A stretch of DNA of 64,000 bases from Cryptomeria japonica (lineage: Eukaryota; Streptophyta; Pinopsida; Cupressales; Cupressaceae): positions 61,932,614 to 61,996,613 of the forward strand of contig NC_081408.1 of assembly GCF_030272615.1 (NCBI RefSeq), in the 5' to 3' direction. Numbering within the stretch: position 1 is the first letter of the stretch; every line of letters starts with the position of its first letter. The translations under genes were made by a program, and so were the position numbers. The notes under the pieces are model-generated. The model did no database searches. It was given only the letters and a program-made list of their open reading frames with translations, and had not been told where the DNA came from. This document shows, piece after piece, positions 37,099 to 48,308 of this stretch.

Positions 37099-38856
37099 CA
37101 TTAATGGCTATTATGTTGCTCATCATTATGTGACATTGGTAGCTCATTTACTGGGGGCTCATTTTCATTCATGATGGTACAATTTCAAGTGCAATCATAT
37201 TTTTGAAGCAACATAATAGCCTAATTTTTCTATGTTATCTCTTGTTCCTAGGGGGTAATAGTGTGAAAATATTGATCATCTTTGCTTTAGAATTCTCTTT
37301 TCCTAGATATGGGAGAAGATGTGTATTCTCTTTCTTATCTTATCCACTTCTTGTGAGGATTATTTTACATACACTAATGTCTTGCTTGCATGAACTCATG
37401 TGAGTATGTAGAACATTTTGCTTATGTCTAAATCTCTCCCTAGAAGATTGTGCAAGTCCTTCATCCTTGGGAGGAAATGATCTTTCCTTATTTTTATCTA
37501 AGGATCCACTTTTTCCTATTTCGTGGATGGTGTGAAATTTATTAGTTGATGTTATTCCTTATATGCATTTGTTGTTGTTTGTTCAAGGATTCTCTCTTAC
37601 AAGAGGTGTAAGTCCTTGACTACAACCTCGTTTGCACTTGGTAAAATACATCCATAATGAATTCACTCTCCCAATTAGGTTAAAAAGAGCGCCATCCTTC
37701 ATTAAGAATCACTTTCACCTCACAAAAGAAGGAAGTATTGCATTCTTATTCTCTTCTTTGTCTTATTCTAGAAGATGTTATATTTATCTAAGACAATTCC
37801 TCTTGGGGATAGGTGTCTTTTGTACAAAGATCTCTTCTCCTCTAAGGATCTCCTTTACACATACTACAAGATATCCCTTTTCAACTATCTTATCCTTGCT
37901 TAAAGAGTGAAAAACTCTCTTGCTTGGATCTATGACATTGTTGCATTTTTGGGGTATCTTCTTTTATGATGAAGGTAGCTATCCTTGTTCTACTTTGCCT
38001 ATGACATAAACATTACACTTTTTGAGCAATGGTTCATTCTCGGAACCAGAGCATAGACTCTTAGAGTGAGATGTCACGCTTTTGTACTATACATATACAG
38101 GTTGTAGCATACTTGGGCATAGACTCCTATGAGGTGCTTCTAACCTCACTTACACACACATGCATGAGGTTGAGTGGAACTAGCAGCATAAGGCTAGACT
38201 TTCTCACTCTCCTCCCTTACATGGATCACCTAGACAGACTCTAGGGGCTAGTTTTCCATGTCCTTTGTCCCATGGATCACCTAGACAAGATCTAGGGGTG
38301 AGAAGTCCATGTTTTCTCTCTCACTATTCTTCTCATGGATCACCAATGTGTGTATTCATGCTTTTTTCTTTTCTTTTCTTCTCTTTGCATTTTGTTTCCA
38401 TTTACATCCTCCATCTTGTGTTAGAGAACTCTCAAATCCTCACACTCTTTGTTGTGTTGGAATTGAGATTTAGTCCTCTTTCCTACCAAAAGATTCTCCA
38501 TTAGGTTTTGATCTCATATCAAATCTTCTTGTGAGCATTTGTCATTGATATTCTTTAACAATTCGAAGTGGTAAACATGATACCCTGTTTCAACTCACTA
38601 AAATTAGCAAGCCAAAATAGGGGGGGCATATAGCTACCCTCGAACTTTCATCACCTTCCTTAGTAAGCATTAGGTGATTTTGTGATCTAACATGTGGTTT
38701 TGTAGGTTATGGTTCCTAACTGTGTACTGCAGATACCGCTAAGGGTTTCATTCGACAGACTTATGGATATATCCTTTTTCAAATAATGTTTACTTTCTTG
38801 TACTTTAGCTTGCATATGCACGTAGTGTTCATATGACCACTAAATTGGGGGCTAAA
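37099..38856 (+). other. Non-coding 3' region of plus copy
   Basis: Homologous to 27134-29023 in the sister. It ends with ACTAAATTGGGGGCTAAA, a weak purine tract next to the right LTR. Sense frames at 37632-37910 and 38265-38504 have counterparts in the sister but show no domain. Confidence 0.6.
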
Positions 38857-40267
38857 TGTAGCGTCGTAAATTGTACGCACTTGCTAGGGTGGTACAATTT
38901 CACACCTAGTTTAGCACCCGCCTTGGCACATTTTGCATTTTGCATTGCATTTCCCCTTTAGCACTTAATTAATTAAAGTAATTAGGTCTAAGGTCCTATT
39001 TCATCATCTCCCACATCATAAAGTTGGGCCCTTTCATTAAAGTTTTCCCTTTTCATTTTATTCTTCCAATACACCATTTAATCAAAAACCCTAATTAGGT
39101 CCTATTTTGAACTTGGGGGCTTGATTTCGGGGGTCAAAACACCTTGAAATCAGCTGTAACTTCGGGATTCGCTCTAAAATCATCATATCCGATGACCCTG
39201 AAAATTTGGTGAAAAGTTGTTGGGACCATGGCGCCCGACGTGCACATGGTCCCAGACATTTTTCCCGAAATTTGAGGAGCGCGATCCAATCATAAAATAA
39301 AGCTTAACCCCAAGAAATTGGTGGGATATTCAATCTCTAGGTCGGCCAAAAGTTGAAATTAATACCTAGGGTTTCATATATAAAATCTCTCTTTCTTCAT
39401 TTGAAGGGACCAGAATTTTGGTTTTCAGGGGCCTTCTATGCAGCGAAAGAGCAGATCTTTGAAAGACTTTAACAACATTCAACAACCATCCATCAAGCAT
39501 TCATCAAATCCATTCATTCACTTAGGGCTTTGAAGGCATTGAAGAGCAATAAGGGATCACCGAATGAAGATTGGCTTGTACCCCTCCCTTGGGGTTGGGT
39601 GGAAATCACCAAAGTGGGGGTTTGACTAAGGCAAAATCCTATATAGCCGCCCACCATACCTTTTCAGATATAAGTGCAGGTTTCAGGATTTGGACGATGC
39701 CGCAAGTTGCAGATCCGACAGAAGCGGACCGAGACAAAACAACACACCAAATTGTAGAGAAAAAGACCAGGACAGGGGCATGGGGCACCCTGGTCCCTGG
39801 GACAGGGGAGCTGGGTGCCCTGGTCCTTCTGTCAGACAGCAGTTTCAGCATTTTTCTGACAACTTTTCAGGTTGCAAAACAACAGTTTCAGGTGAAAAAT
39901 CAGGACAGTGGCACCTACGCCCCTGTCCCAAACATTTCCACTCAGATTTTAACCCCAGGTACACATCTACATTCTTCTTTTATCCTTGTGTTTACAGCTT
40001 TCCATTGTTTAAATCTCAATTCTACAATCTTGTGCTCAAAGTTACTAGTTCATACTTACACTTTAGGGTTAATAGTTGAACTTGTATCATTCTATCTATC
40101 ATTTGCAACAAAGGAATAGAAATCCTAATAGGTAGCCCGTGGCTCTCTCTTCCACAAAAAGAAGTAGCCAATTGTGTGATGCCTCTAGGCTCTTTCGTAT
40201 TCCACAAGTGTGTGATTGAAAGTGAGATTAGGGCATGTTTGCTTGGTGTCACTTTTTCCCCCACACA
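38857..40267 (+). repeat. Right LTR of plus copy, shared with a following internal fragment
   Basis: Starts TGTAGCGTCGTAAATTGTAC, ends CCCCCACACA. Two minisatellite units. Directly followed by the putative primer-binding site and leader that normally follow a 5' LTR. Confidence 0.9.
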
Positions 40268-41160
40268 TTTTGGTGAACCCGACGTGAATTCCAATCTTCT
40301 CTAATTCTGATTGATGCTTTCAAATTTGAGTGTTTATGCTATTTCAAAATCAAATTTGTATTTACAAGTTTTAATTTCTTGCAAGATTCAAAAATTTAGA
40401 GGAAATTTTTGCTAAAACCCTAATTTTTTTCAATTCAAAGTTGAACTTGTGGATAGCTTAATTGGGATCACTAAATTCAAATCTGATTTAGGAACTCATT
40501 TGACTCATAAATTTCATTTTCTAAATCTACATTCTAAGTGCTTGCATTGGTTAAAATTAAACATTTCCTTCTATTTTGCATGTGTTATCATTTGAAAGAG
40601 GAAAATTGTTGTCAAGATGCATTCATTTCATAGATGTGATAATGGGTTAGCTGCCCTTGTTTCAATTTTTCCTTCTCCTAAAGAACCTCCCCCCATCTAT
40701 AACAACATTTTAGTGCCTAAAAGAGTTGCTACCAATCCCTTTGAGACTCTCCCATGCTCTAAGGATGAAGACTTTAAGAGTGATCTTGACAATTCTCCTA
40801 AAATGTGCCCTTCCTATTTAGCTATCCTAGAGGAAGAGAATGATATCATAAACACCTTTCTTAATGTTACTTCACCTTCCCTACATGATGCCTCTCTAAG
40901 TGAAAAGGTATTGATGGACATTGACTTATTTTCTCCTAAAGTTCGTCCTTCCAATGGGGGCATGTTAGTGCAACAAGAGGTTATGAACGCTTCTTTCAAA
41001 GATCTCCTTCCTAAGCATGAATCTTTGGAGAAATATGTTCATGTTCCTCCTAAAAAACACTCCCTTCATGAGGATCCTTTTGTGCTAGAAGATGACATTA
41101 TCCTTACATTTCCTAGTGATGGCATTTCCTTTTCGAACAAAATTCCCACTAGAGATGATC
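40268..41160 (+). pseudogene. Truncated second internal region of the same family
   Basis: Leader (40268-40613) and the first about 180 codons of the protease/G-patch polyprotein, closely matching 25125-25504 plus 34251-34410. The first ATG of the usual ATGATG pair reads AAG here. Similarity ends abruptly at about 41160, within the codons for TRDDE, and unrelated DNA follows. There is no downstream LTR. Confidence 0.85.
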
Positions 41161-43162
41161 ATTAACTCACATAGCATTCCCTATTAAAACATCTTAGATC
41201 CACTAAACCATTTCATCTAATTAACATGTATTTCCTCAATAAGATTCAAGACAACTATTCCATCCTTTCTATCATTCATTCCCTAGGTTAACATTACATA
41301 ATTCCATCTCACCAATATAAATGCAACATAAATATATATAAACTATCTCACTTCTCTTCCACATAACATTCATAGCGCCTATTACATAAGAATATCCAAT
41401 ACATCAAGAAATAATTGAGGAACACTTCTCCTAATCACTTAATCAAGTCCTTTTTCAATTTCACTTACAAATACATAAAGATAATTGATACAAAGATGCA
41501 TAATGTCTTTTACATACACAAATCATCATGATACAAGGTCTTCTTTTCCATGAACATAGAAATCAACTCTGAAGGATAATCACATGAAGAATCCAAGAAT
41601 CCAATCCACACATGCTAGCATCCAAGAAGAGGAATGTCCAAATGGGAGAAGGCATTAAACCACCCAACCATTTGGAACCCAATAGGAATCACCCCTGACG
41701 CTAGGAGATGACATAAGGCTCCAAATCACACTCTAGCCCTAGGCTGACACCTAACAACCAAAGGACTCGATATGACATCACATAACACCATCATGAATGC
41801 AACAAGAAATCACATAATCAAAACATAAATAATAGAGACCTCCAGAGGCACAACAAAAAGAAAAGAATAAGGAGATAGGATGTACATGTAGGGATAGGAG
41901 TGTCATCACATGAAGTCATCATGGGAGCCTAGGAACCTATTCCCAAGATCCGTGATACTCATGCATTGCCATCTTAACCTATGAGGATATCTAGGGGGTT
42001 TGGCTTACTTGGGTCACCCAGGCCTTCCCAACCATTCCTTGATCCATATAACCATACCAAGGATGTGATTTGAGGCCACAAAATGTGATGAAGGAGCATC
42101 CCCAATTCTTAGTAATCTTGTATCAACCAAAAATATTTATTTTTCAATTTGTTTTCTATTTTGTAGTTTCAACACTCCTTCCTACATTTTCTTGCATTTG
42201 CTCACCAGATCTTGTGGAGATGGATTTTTCTTGTGAAGATGATCATCTTCCTTATTCCTAAACCGTAGAATATTTGGATCATTTTCCAGCAAGTTATCAC
42301 TTCCGAATTCCAAGATAGTTTTCTAGCTTAGAACCCCAAAACCAGCTAGACCTATTTACTGTTGGTGAATCTTGTGGATCCTTTTCATATCTTATGGAGC
42401 TTCTATTCATTGATTCCTATGTTCCTTGGTGTGTGAACGACCTCTCCTCTTATCCACACTTCTTCCTTTGGATTTTTCAGAGGATTTTCATTGGTAGAGG
42501 ATGACCTGGTGGTTTTCAAGTTTCGTCATAGTTTGATCCCTTTTGGGTCAACCAGATCTCCCTAGATAATATAAATCATTGTAATTGAGCATTAGAAATC
42601 ATTCCAAAAAATATAGAAGATATATCTTAAGATTTAGAGGTTCGGAGTTGACTGATTCTATAATTGAGCATGTATGTAGCAGGCTAGTGAGCCAAATCTT
42701 GTAGCCCAGATGTTACTGGTCATTGTAATTAGTTTTCATGATCTAATTCATTCAGTTCTACATTGGCTCCATCACCTTGTCTTGCTTTTATTGTGTTTAC
42801 TCTTGTTGCACAGTCCATATAGATCTCATTAAAGTCCCTCCTAACCATGACTGCACCAAAACCAATTTTATTGTTTTGAATGTGAGAACCTATCACTACC
42901 CAACCCTCATAAGTTTAATTATGTTATCACTTGATTACAAGAAAACTCCCAAAAGATATTCTAGTAGTCTAGACCCCCAGATATACTGGGTGTCTAATCC
43001 TTAAGACCCCAGTCACTTGCTTGGAAGCCCACTCCCCCTAGAATGCACCTAGACCTTAAGGTGGAACACACATCAAAATAAAATTATAACCACAATAATG
43101 AAGGCTCACAAGAGATATAAAAGTACTCATAACATCATAAAGAACATACTGTGCATAGTAGG
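41161..43162. other. Non-coding flank, left of the 43-60 kb gypsy element
   Basis: No gene recognised. The region is moderately AT-rich. It ends with GTAGG, the target duplication of the element that follows; before that insertion it was continuous with 59792 onwards. Confidence 0.5.
43158..43162. repeat. Target-site duplication GTAGG (left)
   Basis: Identical to 59787-59791. Confidence 0.95.
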
Positions 43163-44065
43163 TGTTGGGTCTCAAATCAACAGATTGGATGGGTTCTAAG
43201 GCAATGCCAACTCCTATGATTAAACCCTCCTATTGACTTGGCCAACTTATAGAGTGAACCTATTAGTTACTAACTCTCTCTCTTTAGGCTCTGCAGGACC
43301 TAGGCGGGTATGCCTATTCACTGAATGTCTCCAATAAACAGTGCTTTTTATAGCAGATATGTTATCCTATTCTGATATCCCCTGATCTTGAAATGGCATG
43401 AGTTCCTTGAATGGAGATATTGCAGACGAGTTCAAGATTGTTATTTTGTTTTGTGTTTCTTAATTACTCCTGTAGCTGTCAAAATAACTAATTGTGAAAA
43501 TAAATGATGAGTATGACTTGAGATTTAGGCCAGTGCCTTCTTTATTGCATGGGTTACAGAGTCATTACAATTTTCTTCAGGGCTTATAGTGCGAATATGT
43601 GAGACAGTTTTTTAACTCATCCCTTATGAACCTGTCAGTTACTATTTCTTTCAAAACCAAATGAATGCTTATATTATGTGCTGATTGAATGAATTTAACC
43701 CTACCCTTAAGGGACCAGTCAATTAAGCTTTGCAGGGAACAATTACAATCCACAAGCAAAACTTTTGTTACAACATTATAACATAAAGCATAGATTTGAT
43801 CTTAAGAATATGAATAACCCTATCTTTATCAGATAATATCACAGACGATTGCCAAAAGAAAATGAAATAATCCACAACACATATGCAGGGAAGCAATTGA
43901 TCAAGATTTGTATTCCATTGAAGTTCATACACGAAGACTTACAGGCTGTCGTTCTTTCGCTCATAATCCTAATCTAATCATATCTCCCCTTTACATTACA
44001 AAAAACATTCCCATATATATATGAGGACGCAAGCTTTTCATGAAGAGACACGACTTTTCAAAATA

Positions 44066-47000
44066 TTAGTCGTCAACTTGAGTGTTTCTAAACTTAAGCA
44101 AAAAGAGATTCAAAAGTCCCAAATGATGAATGTAATCATCATCTTTGAAAGTTCTGATTCGAGGCGTTTGCTTTTTCAATTCATCCCCTAGCGTCAGGTA
44201 CTTGAATATCATCTGGTTGACGGTAGGGGCCATATCCTTACTCCGATCAATTTCTGACAAGGCCCAATCCTTGACGCTGACAAGCTCCTTTCGCAAATCC
44301 TCCAAGGTTATTACCTCTCCTTCCTTGAAGACGGAAGGCATTCCAATGGGTCTTTCATCATCCAATTCTTTTAGATCCCTTCTCAGCATATCTTTGAGTT
44401 TGGCATGATTATCCATATACGTGTTACCCTCAGCCTTTTCTTCTGGCGTCATGGAATCGTCATTGCTTAGCACCCCCTGCAATCGTGCTCCTAACCGCTC
44501 ATGCTCTGTTAGCGCTTTTATGGTTCCATTGTAGACTATCCAATATGGTTCGACCTGTAAGAGCATGGTGTTAAACCGATGTCCTATGACGTCATTGACC
44601 AATTTGTCCATTTTTTGCTAGATATTGTCTGCGCGTTTATTGGCCTTCTCTGCCTGATATTTCCAGTACAGGGCATCAGAGACATCATCCAAGCTGCATC
44701 CGGCAGGGTATGAGGTGTATTCGCTGATAGGAGTCCCCGTTTCTAATTGCAATACCTTTTCCTGCAGCTTCTGGTTTTCCTCCTTGGATTTTTCATATAA
44801 TCCCTTGTATGCAATGTTTTCTCTGACCAGAAACTCTGTCTGGTCTAAGTTTAATCTTGCAACATCCAGGTTGAGCTTCGCAGTGACCCTAGGATCGGTC
44901 TTTCCAACCTGATGAACCATGAGATGCCCAAAGGTTTCTTCTATATCCACAATGATTGGCCTCTTCCCTTTTGGATATAGTGCCCACTGTAGGAGAGCCT
45001 TTTTGTCTGGATCATATCCAGAGCCTAGGAACAGTTTATCTACCTCCTGGGGCAGTACCTGCTGATTCAAATCTTGCTTTTTCAAAAAACCATCAAATAA
45101 GAGTGCTGAGTTGATATCCCAACCAAAGAAGATGATCACACCGGCCTCTTTTAATAATTTCCTCCCTTTTCCAGGAGTCATATCTTTCATGAGGACATCA
45201 ATTTCATCCTGTAATCTCTTCATCTGTTCTTCCTCTGGTTTTCCAGCCATGCTTCGTTTGACATGAGCCCCTTTGTATTGGTATAGAAATGAGAGGAATT
45301 CCCTAGAGGAGGCGAATCCATCATCAGCAATGAAGTCCTCATGCTCAGTCATTCTTATGTCAACAACATCTTTGATGTTGATTTCTCCTGTGTCCATGTT
45401 CATTTCTGTTTCGAAACCAGGAGGATAATCCTCTCGAGGAGAATCAGGTGGGATACTACTGGCGGTTGATTTTGGTGACATGTGAGCTAGGGGCTGACTG
45501 TCTCTTTCAGTATTAATGAAGCGAAGGAATTGCGAAGGAACTCTGTGCATAATTTCAGCTTCATGTTGAAGTAGCTTTTTAGCTACCTCCAGAGGATCTT
45601 GGATATTTCCAATTAGGTCTCCGTCTATCATTCCCCTTGCCCTTTTCCATTTGTAGGCCTCCCAGACTAATTCACTCTTTCCTTTCAAAACTTTGGCCTC
45701 CTCTTGCTCAAGGTTCTTAATTAGGTCGTCTGGCATTTTGGCCATATGTATCCCAGCTTTGAGTTTCTGTGAGGCTCTGGCAGTTTTTATATATCCTTCG
45801 GGATCAAAATTCTCCCTAGGCTCACCCAGAGTCATGCCATAGTAATTTAATTTATTCTATAATAAATGATAACTCTTTGAACTTTTGATAATGAAATCAG
45901 AGAAAACTAATAGACCTGGAACAATAGATTGTTTACGAAAATCAGTTAAATGGTTAGCACTGGCAATAGACAATTGCCTTATAATCTCCAAGCTAGCCAC
46001 TCTGTCTGGCACCGTAATTGGAAGCATGTGTGGTTGCCCTTCATATCCAAATACCCTTATCTCCGTGTGATTATCATGGCAATACCAATCACCCCAATTG
46101 TGTTCAATCTGTGATTCTGGAGAGAAATCCTTTGGCCTGAGGAACTTCTTAATTTCAGAGGACAAAGTATAACCCCTGCGTTGTCCAAAAGCTGCACTGA
46201 GAGGTTTCACAAAGTATTCTTGAAAATGCCAATATTGGTTGTTTATAAACCTCTGGTCCCATGCTGATACCCACAACTGAACCGGCTTCTTTAGACCATT
46301 CTTATCATAAGACCTGATGCTGAACTCATCTGGCCAGAAGTTAATTTCTTGTCCACAATAAAGAAGAATATGCATTAACATGGAGTATAATGAAAAGTGA
46401 ACATTCACAAGGTCTCCTTTCATCTTTTCCAGCCCATGATTCAAGGTGTCCGCAACATAAGTAGCAAAATCAAATGACCTAGGGTCTTTTGATTGAATAT
46501 CAGCACACAAAACCATAATCCCAACATCCATGAGTGGATGAGCCTCTATGCCTAGTACTTGGGCTGCAGTGTAATATGTATATTTGAAATATGGATGGAA
46601 GTGGTTGACATCAAATGGCACCTTGTCACTTTTGCCAAACTGAACAAATGACCCACCCACTTTTGGCCTATGAACAGGTAGCCTCCAAGTCCTGTAGATA
46701 TTTTCCAAACTAAAGAATTCCTGTGAGAGTTTCTTCATATCAATGCTTTCCTCGACTTCCCAGTCTAGATCAAAGACCATATCAATAGTCTGCTTGTTGA
46801 TTACTACTAATGTATTCCCTCTGTAATCACATATGGTTTTAGTTCTCGGGTTGTAGCAATTTACCAGAGCTTTCATTAATTCTACGTCTACAAATACATT
46901 TGGAACTGCTAACTTGCCTAAGTTCCTCTTCAACAGATTACTAATGGGTTCGGGTGCATCCCTTCTTTTGTAACCAAACAAAAATAACTCATGCCCTCGT

Positions 47001-47215
47001 ATCTCAGTCCAGATGTCTCCTAGATTTTCAAATTTGTCCTCTAATCCTTCTTCTTCACTTTTAATCTTTTTGGACCTTACACTAGACGATGGACACTGGT
47101 CTAATAAGTCCTGAGTCAAAGCTCTCCGTTCTTTCTTCTGTCTCTTGGGCTTCTCTTCAGGGTTTAACTCTTTTCCTTTCCTACTCTTTTTAGAAGAAGA
47201 AGACAAAGGTTCCAT
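44066..47215 (-). pseudogene. LTR-encoded ORF in the 3' LTR (PMD-like; two nonsense changes)
   Basis: A single frame of 1049 codons plus stop from the ATG at 47215 (MEPLSSSSKKSRKGKELN), interrupted by TAG at 45857-45859 and at 44618-44620. The other LTR has CAG at both sites. Residues about 10-30 are a basic, nuclear-signal-like stretch. Residues about 107-152 (VDVELMKALVNCYNPRTKT then INKQTIDMVFDLDW) recall the plant mobile domain pattern. A long globular part rich in aromatic residues follows (YFKYTYYTAAQVLGIEAH; WVSAWDQRFINNQYWHFQEY). Residues about 790-870 look coiled coil (KSKEENQKLQEKVLQLE). It is in the same sense as gag-pol. No enzyme motif, no Gag or Env similarity seen. PMD assignment is by eye and tentative; function unknown. 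Confidence 0.7.
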
Positions 47216-47509
47216 AGTTACAGCAAATAAGAGAGACAATACTTACTTGGTAAAATGCTCAACTCTTCTAGTTATCGTTTGCAAATCTCTGCAAGTTCTT
47301 CACAGCTTTCAATCTCTTAGCATCGGTCTGATTCTTATGAAAATTCACTCAGCTTAACTGTAATTGAATGGGCAACTTGCGTATAGTTAATGTTCTGCAT
47401 CTGTAACGGCTACTCAAGTGTTTTAAATTTAATTGCAGATGTGACACTTTTCAACTGGGCCTTTAATTCCTTCGCGGGAAGTACAGTCCGCTCAAAGTGC
47501 GCGCGTTTC

Positions 47510-48040
47510 AAATTATCGATGAAACCCTTGCCTTCGGCCGAGTGTTCGAATCTTCCATCGAAAGCTCACTTTCTTCGATAATACTGTTTCGGTGAAAAAC
47601 TTACGTCGAGAAGCCGCTTTTAAGACTCATCGAAATTACTTTTTCATCGATAGTCTCCCTTTTCGACAAATTACTCGCGAGTTTCATCGATGCCATACTT
47701 TCGATGAGTTTCTTTCTTCGATGAAGGCTTATGAGTGTTCATCGATACCCCCTTTTTCATCGATATCCTTTTTATCGATGAAACAGCCTTTCTTTTGTTC
47801 GACACCACGTTCATCGATGAAACTTGCATTTCGATGAATGTCTCTTGAGTTTCCTCGGTAACGATATTTCTTCGAAATCACCTTTTGTCTTTTCGCCTTT
47901 TGCTTTTATCCTTTTCGATGAAACATGGGGTATCGATGAGTGGTTTCTTGCGTTCATCGAAGGTAACTTCTTACTGAAACACCTTTGCTTAGCGCTTTAT
48001 ATGTCCTGTGTCGATGAAAACGCTCTTTCGATGAAACTTC
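47510..48040 (-). promoter_or_regulatory. TCATCGATGA motif array in the 3' LTR
   Basis: About 18 TCGAT/ATCGA-containing sites in 530 bp, most reading TCGATGA or TCATCGA, several as the palindrome TCATCGATGA (for example 47811-47820). They lie upstream of the LTR ORF, where a U3 enhancer would be. Confidence 0.65.
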
Positions 48041-48183
48041 TCCTGCAGTGCTCGACACAGCTTACTGGCCGAAATATCCATTAGTCTTCATGCTTATGGA
48101 AACATATATTATTATTTTTTTATTTTTATTATATTTTTCTTTTTTCTCTTTTTTTTTTTTTAAAAAAAAAATTGTGCTCAACA

Positions 48184-48308
48184 GCGGCTCTGACTGAGGA
48201 TGAAGGCATTCTGAACCATGCCTTCAAGAATACAGAATCTCTGGTTAATGCAGATATGATGGTATTTACAATGGATCCTACCCTACTATACAGGTGATGC
48301 GGAGTGCT
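48184..48308 (-). other. Untranslated segment between pol stop and 3' LTR
   Basis: 125 bp. The bases adjoining the LTR (CAGTCAGAGCCGC in element sense) are not a classical polypurine tract. TAGTAGGGTAGGAT farther upstream is purine-rich. Confidence 0.5.

Larger units (their letters stand above)
23306..40267 (+). mobile_element. Plus-strand copy of a non-autonomous gypsy-derived family (split by a nested sister)
   Basis: LTRs at 23306-24778 and 38857-40267 flank an internal region (24779-25504 plus 34251-38856). It codes for one long protease/G-patch ORF and then about 1.8 kb of non-coding 3' DNA. There is no reverse transcriptase or integrase. A sister copy of the same family is inserted in the ORF at 25505-34245. 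The right LTR is followed by yet another internal start (40268-41160). Confidence 0.88.
43163..48183 (-). repeat. 3' LTR (5021 bp)
   Basis: In element orientation it runs from 48183 (TGTTGAGCAC) to 43163 (CCCAACA). Order: poly(A/T) block, TCATCGAT motif array, leader, LTR ORF, about 900 bp of non-coding DNA. Confidence 0.95.
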
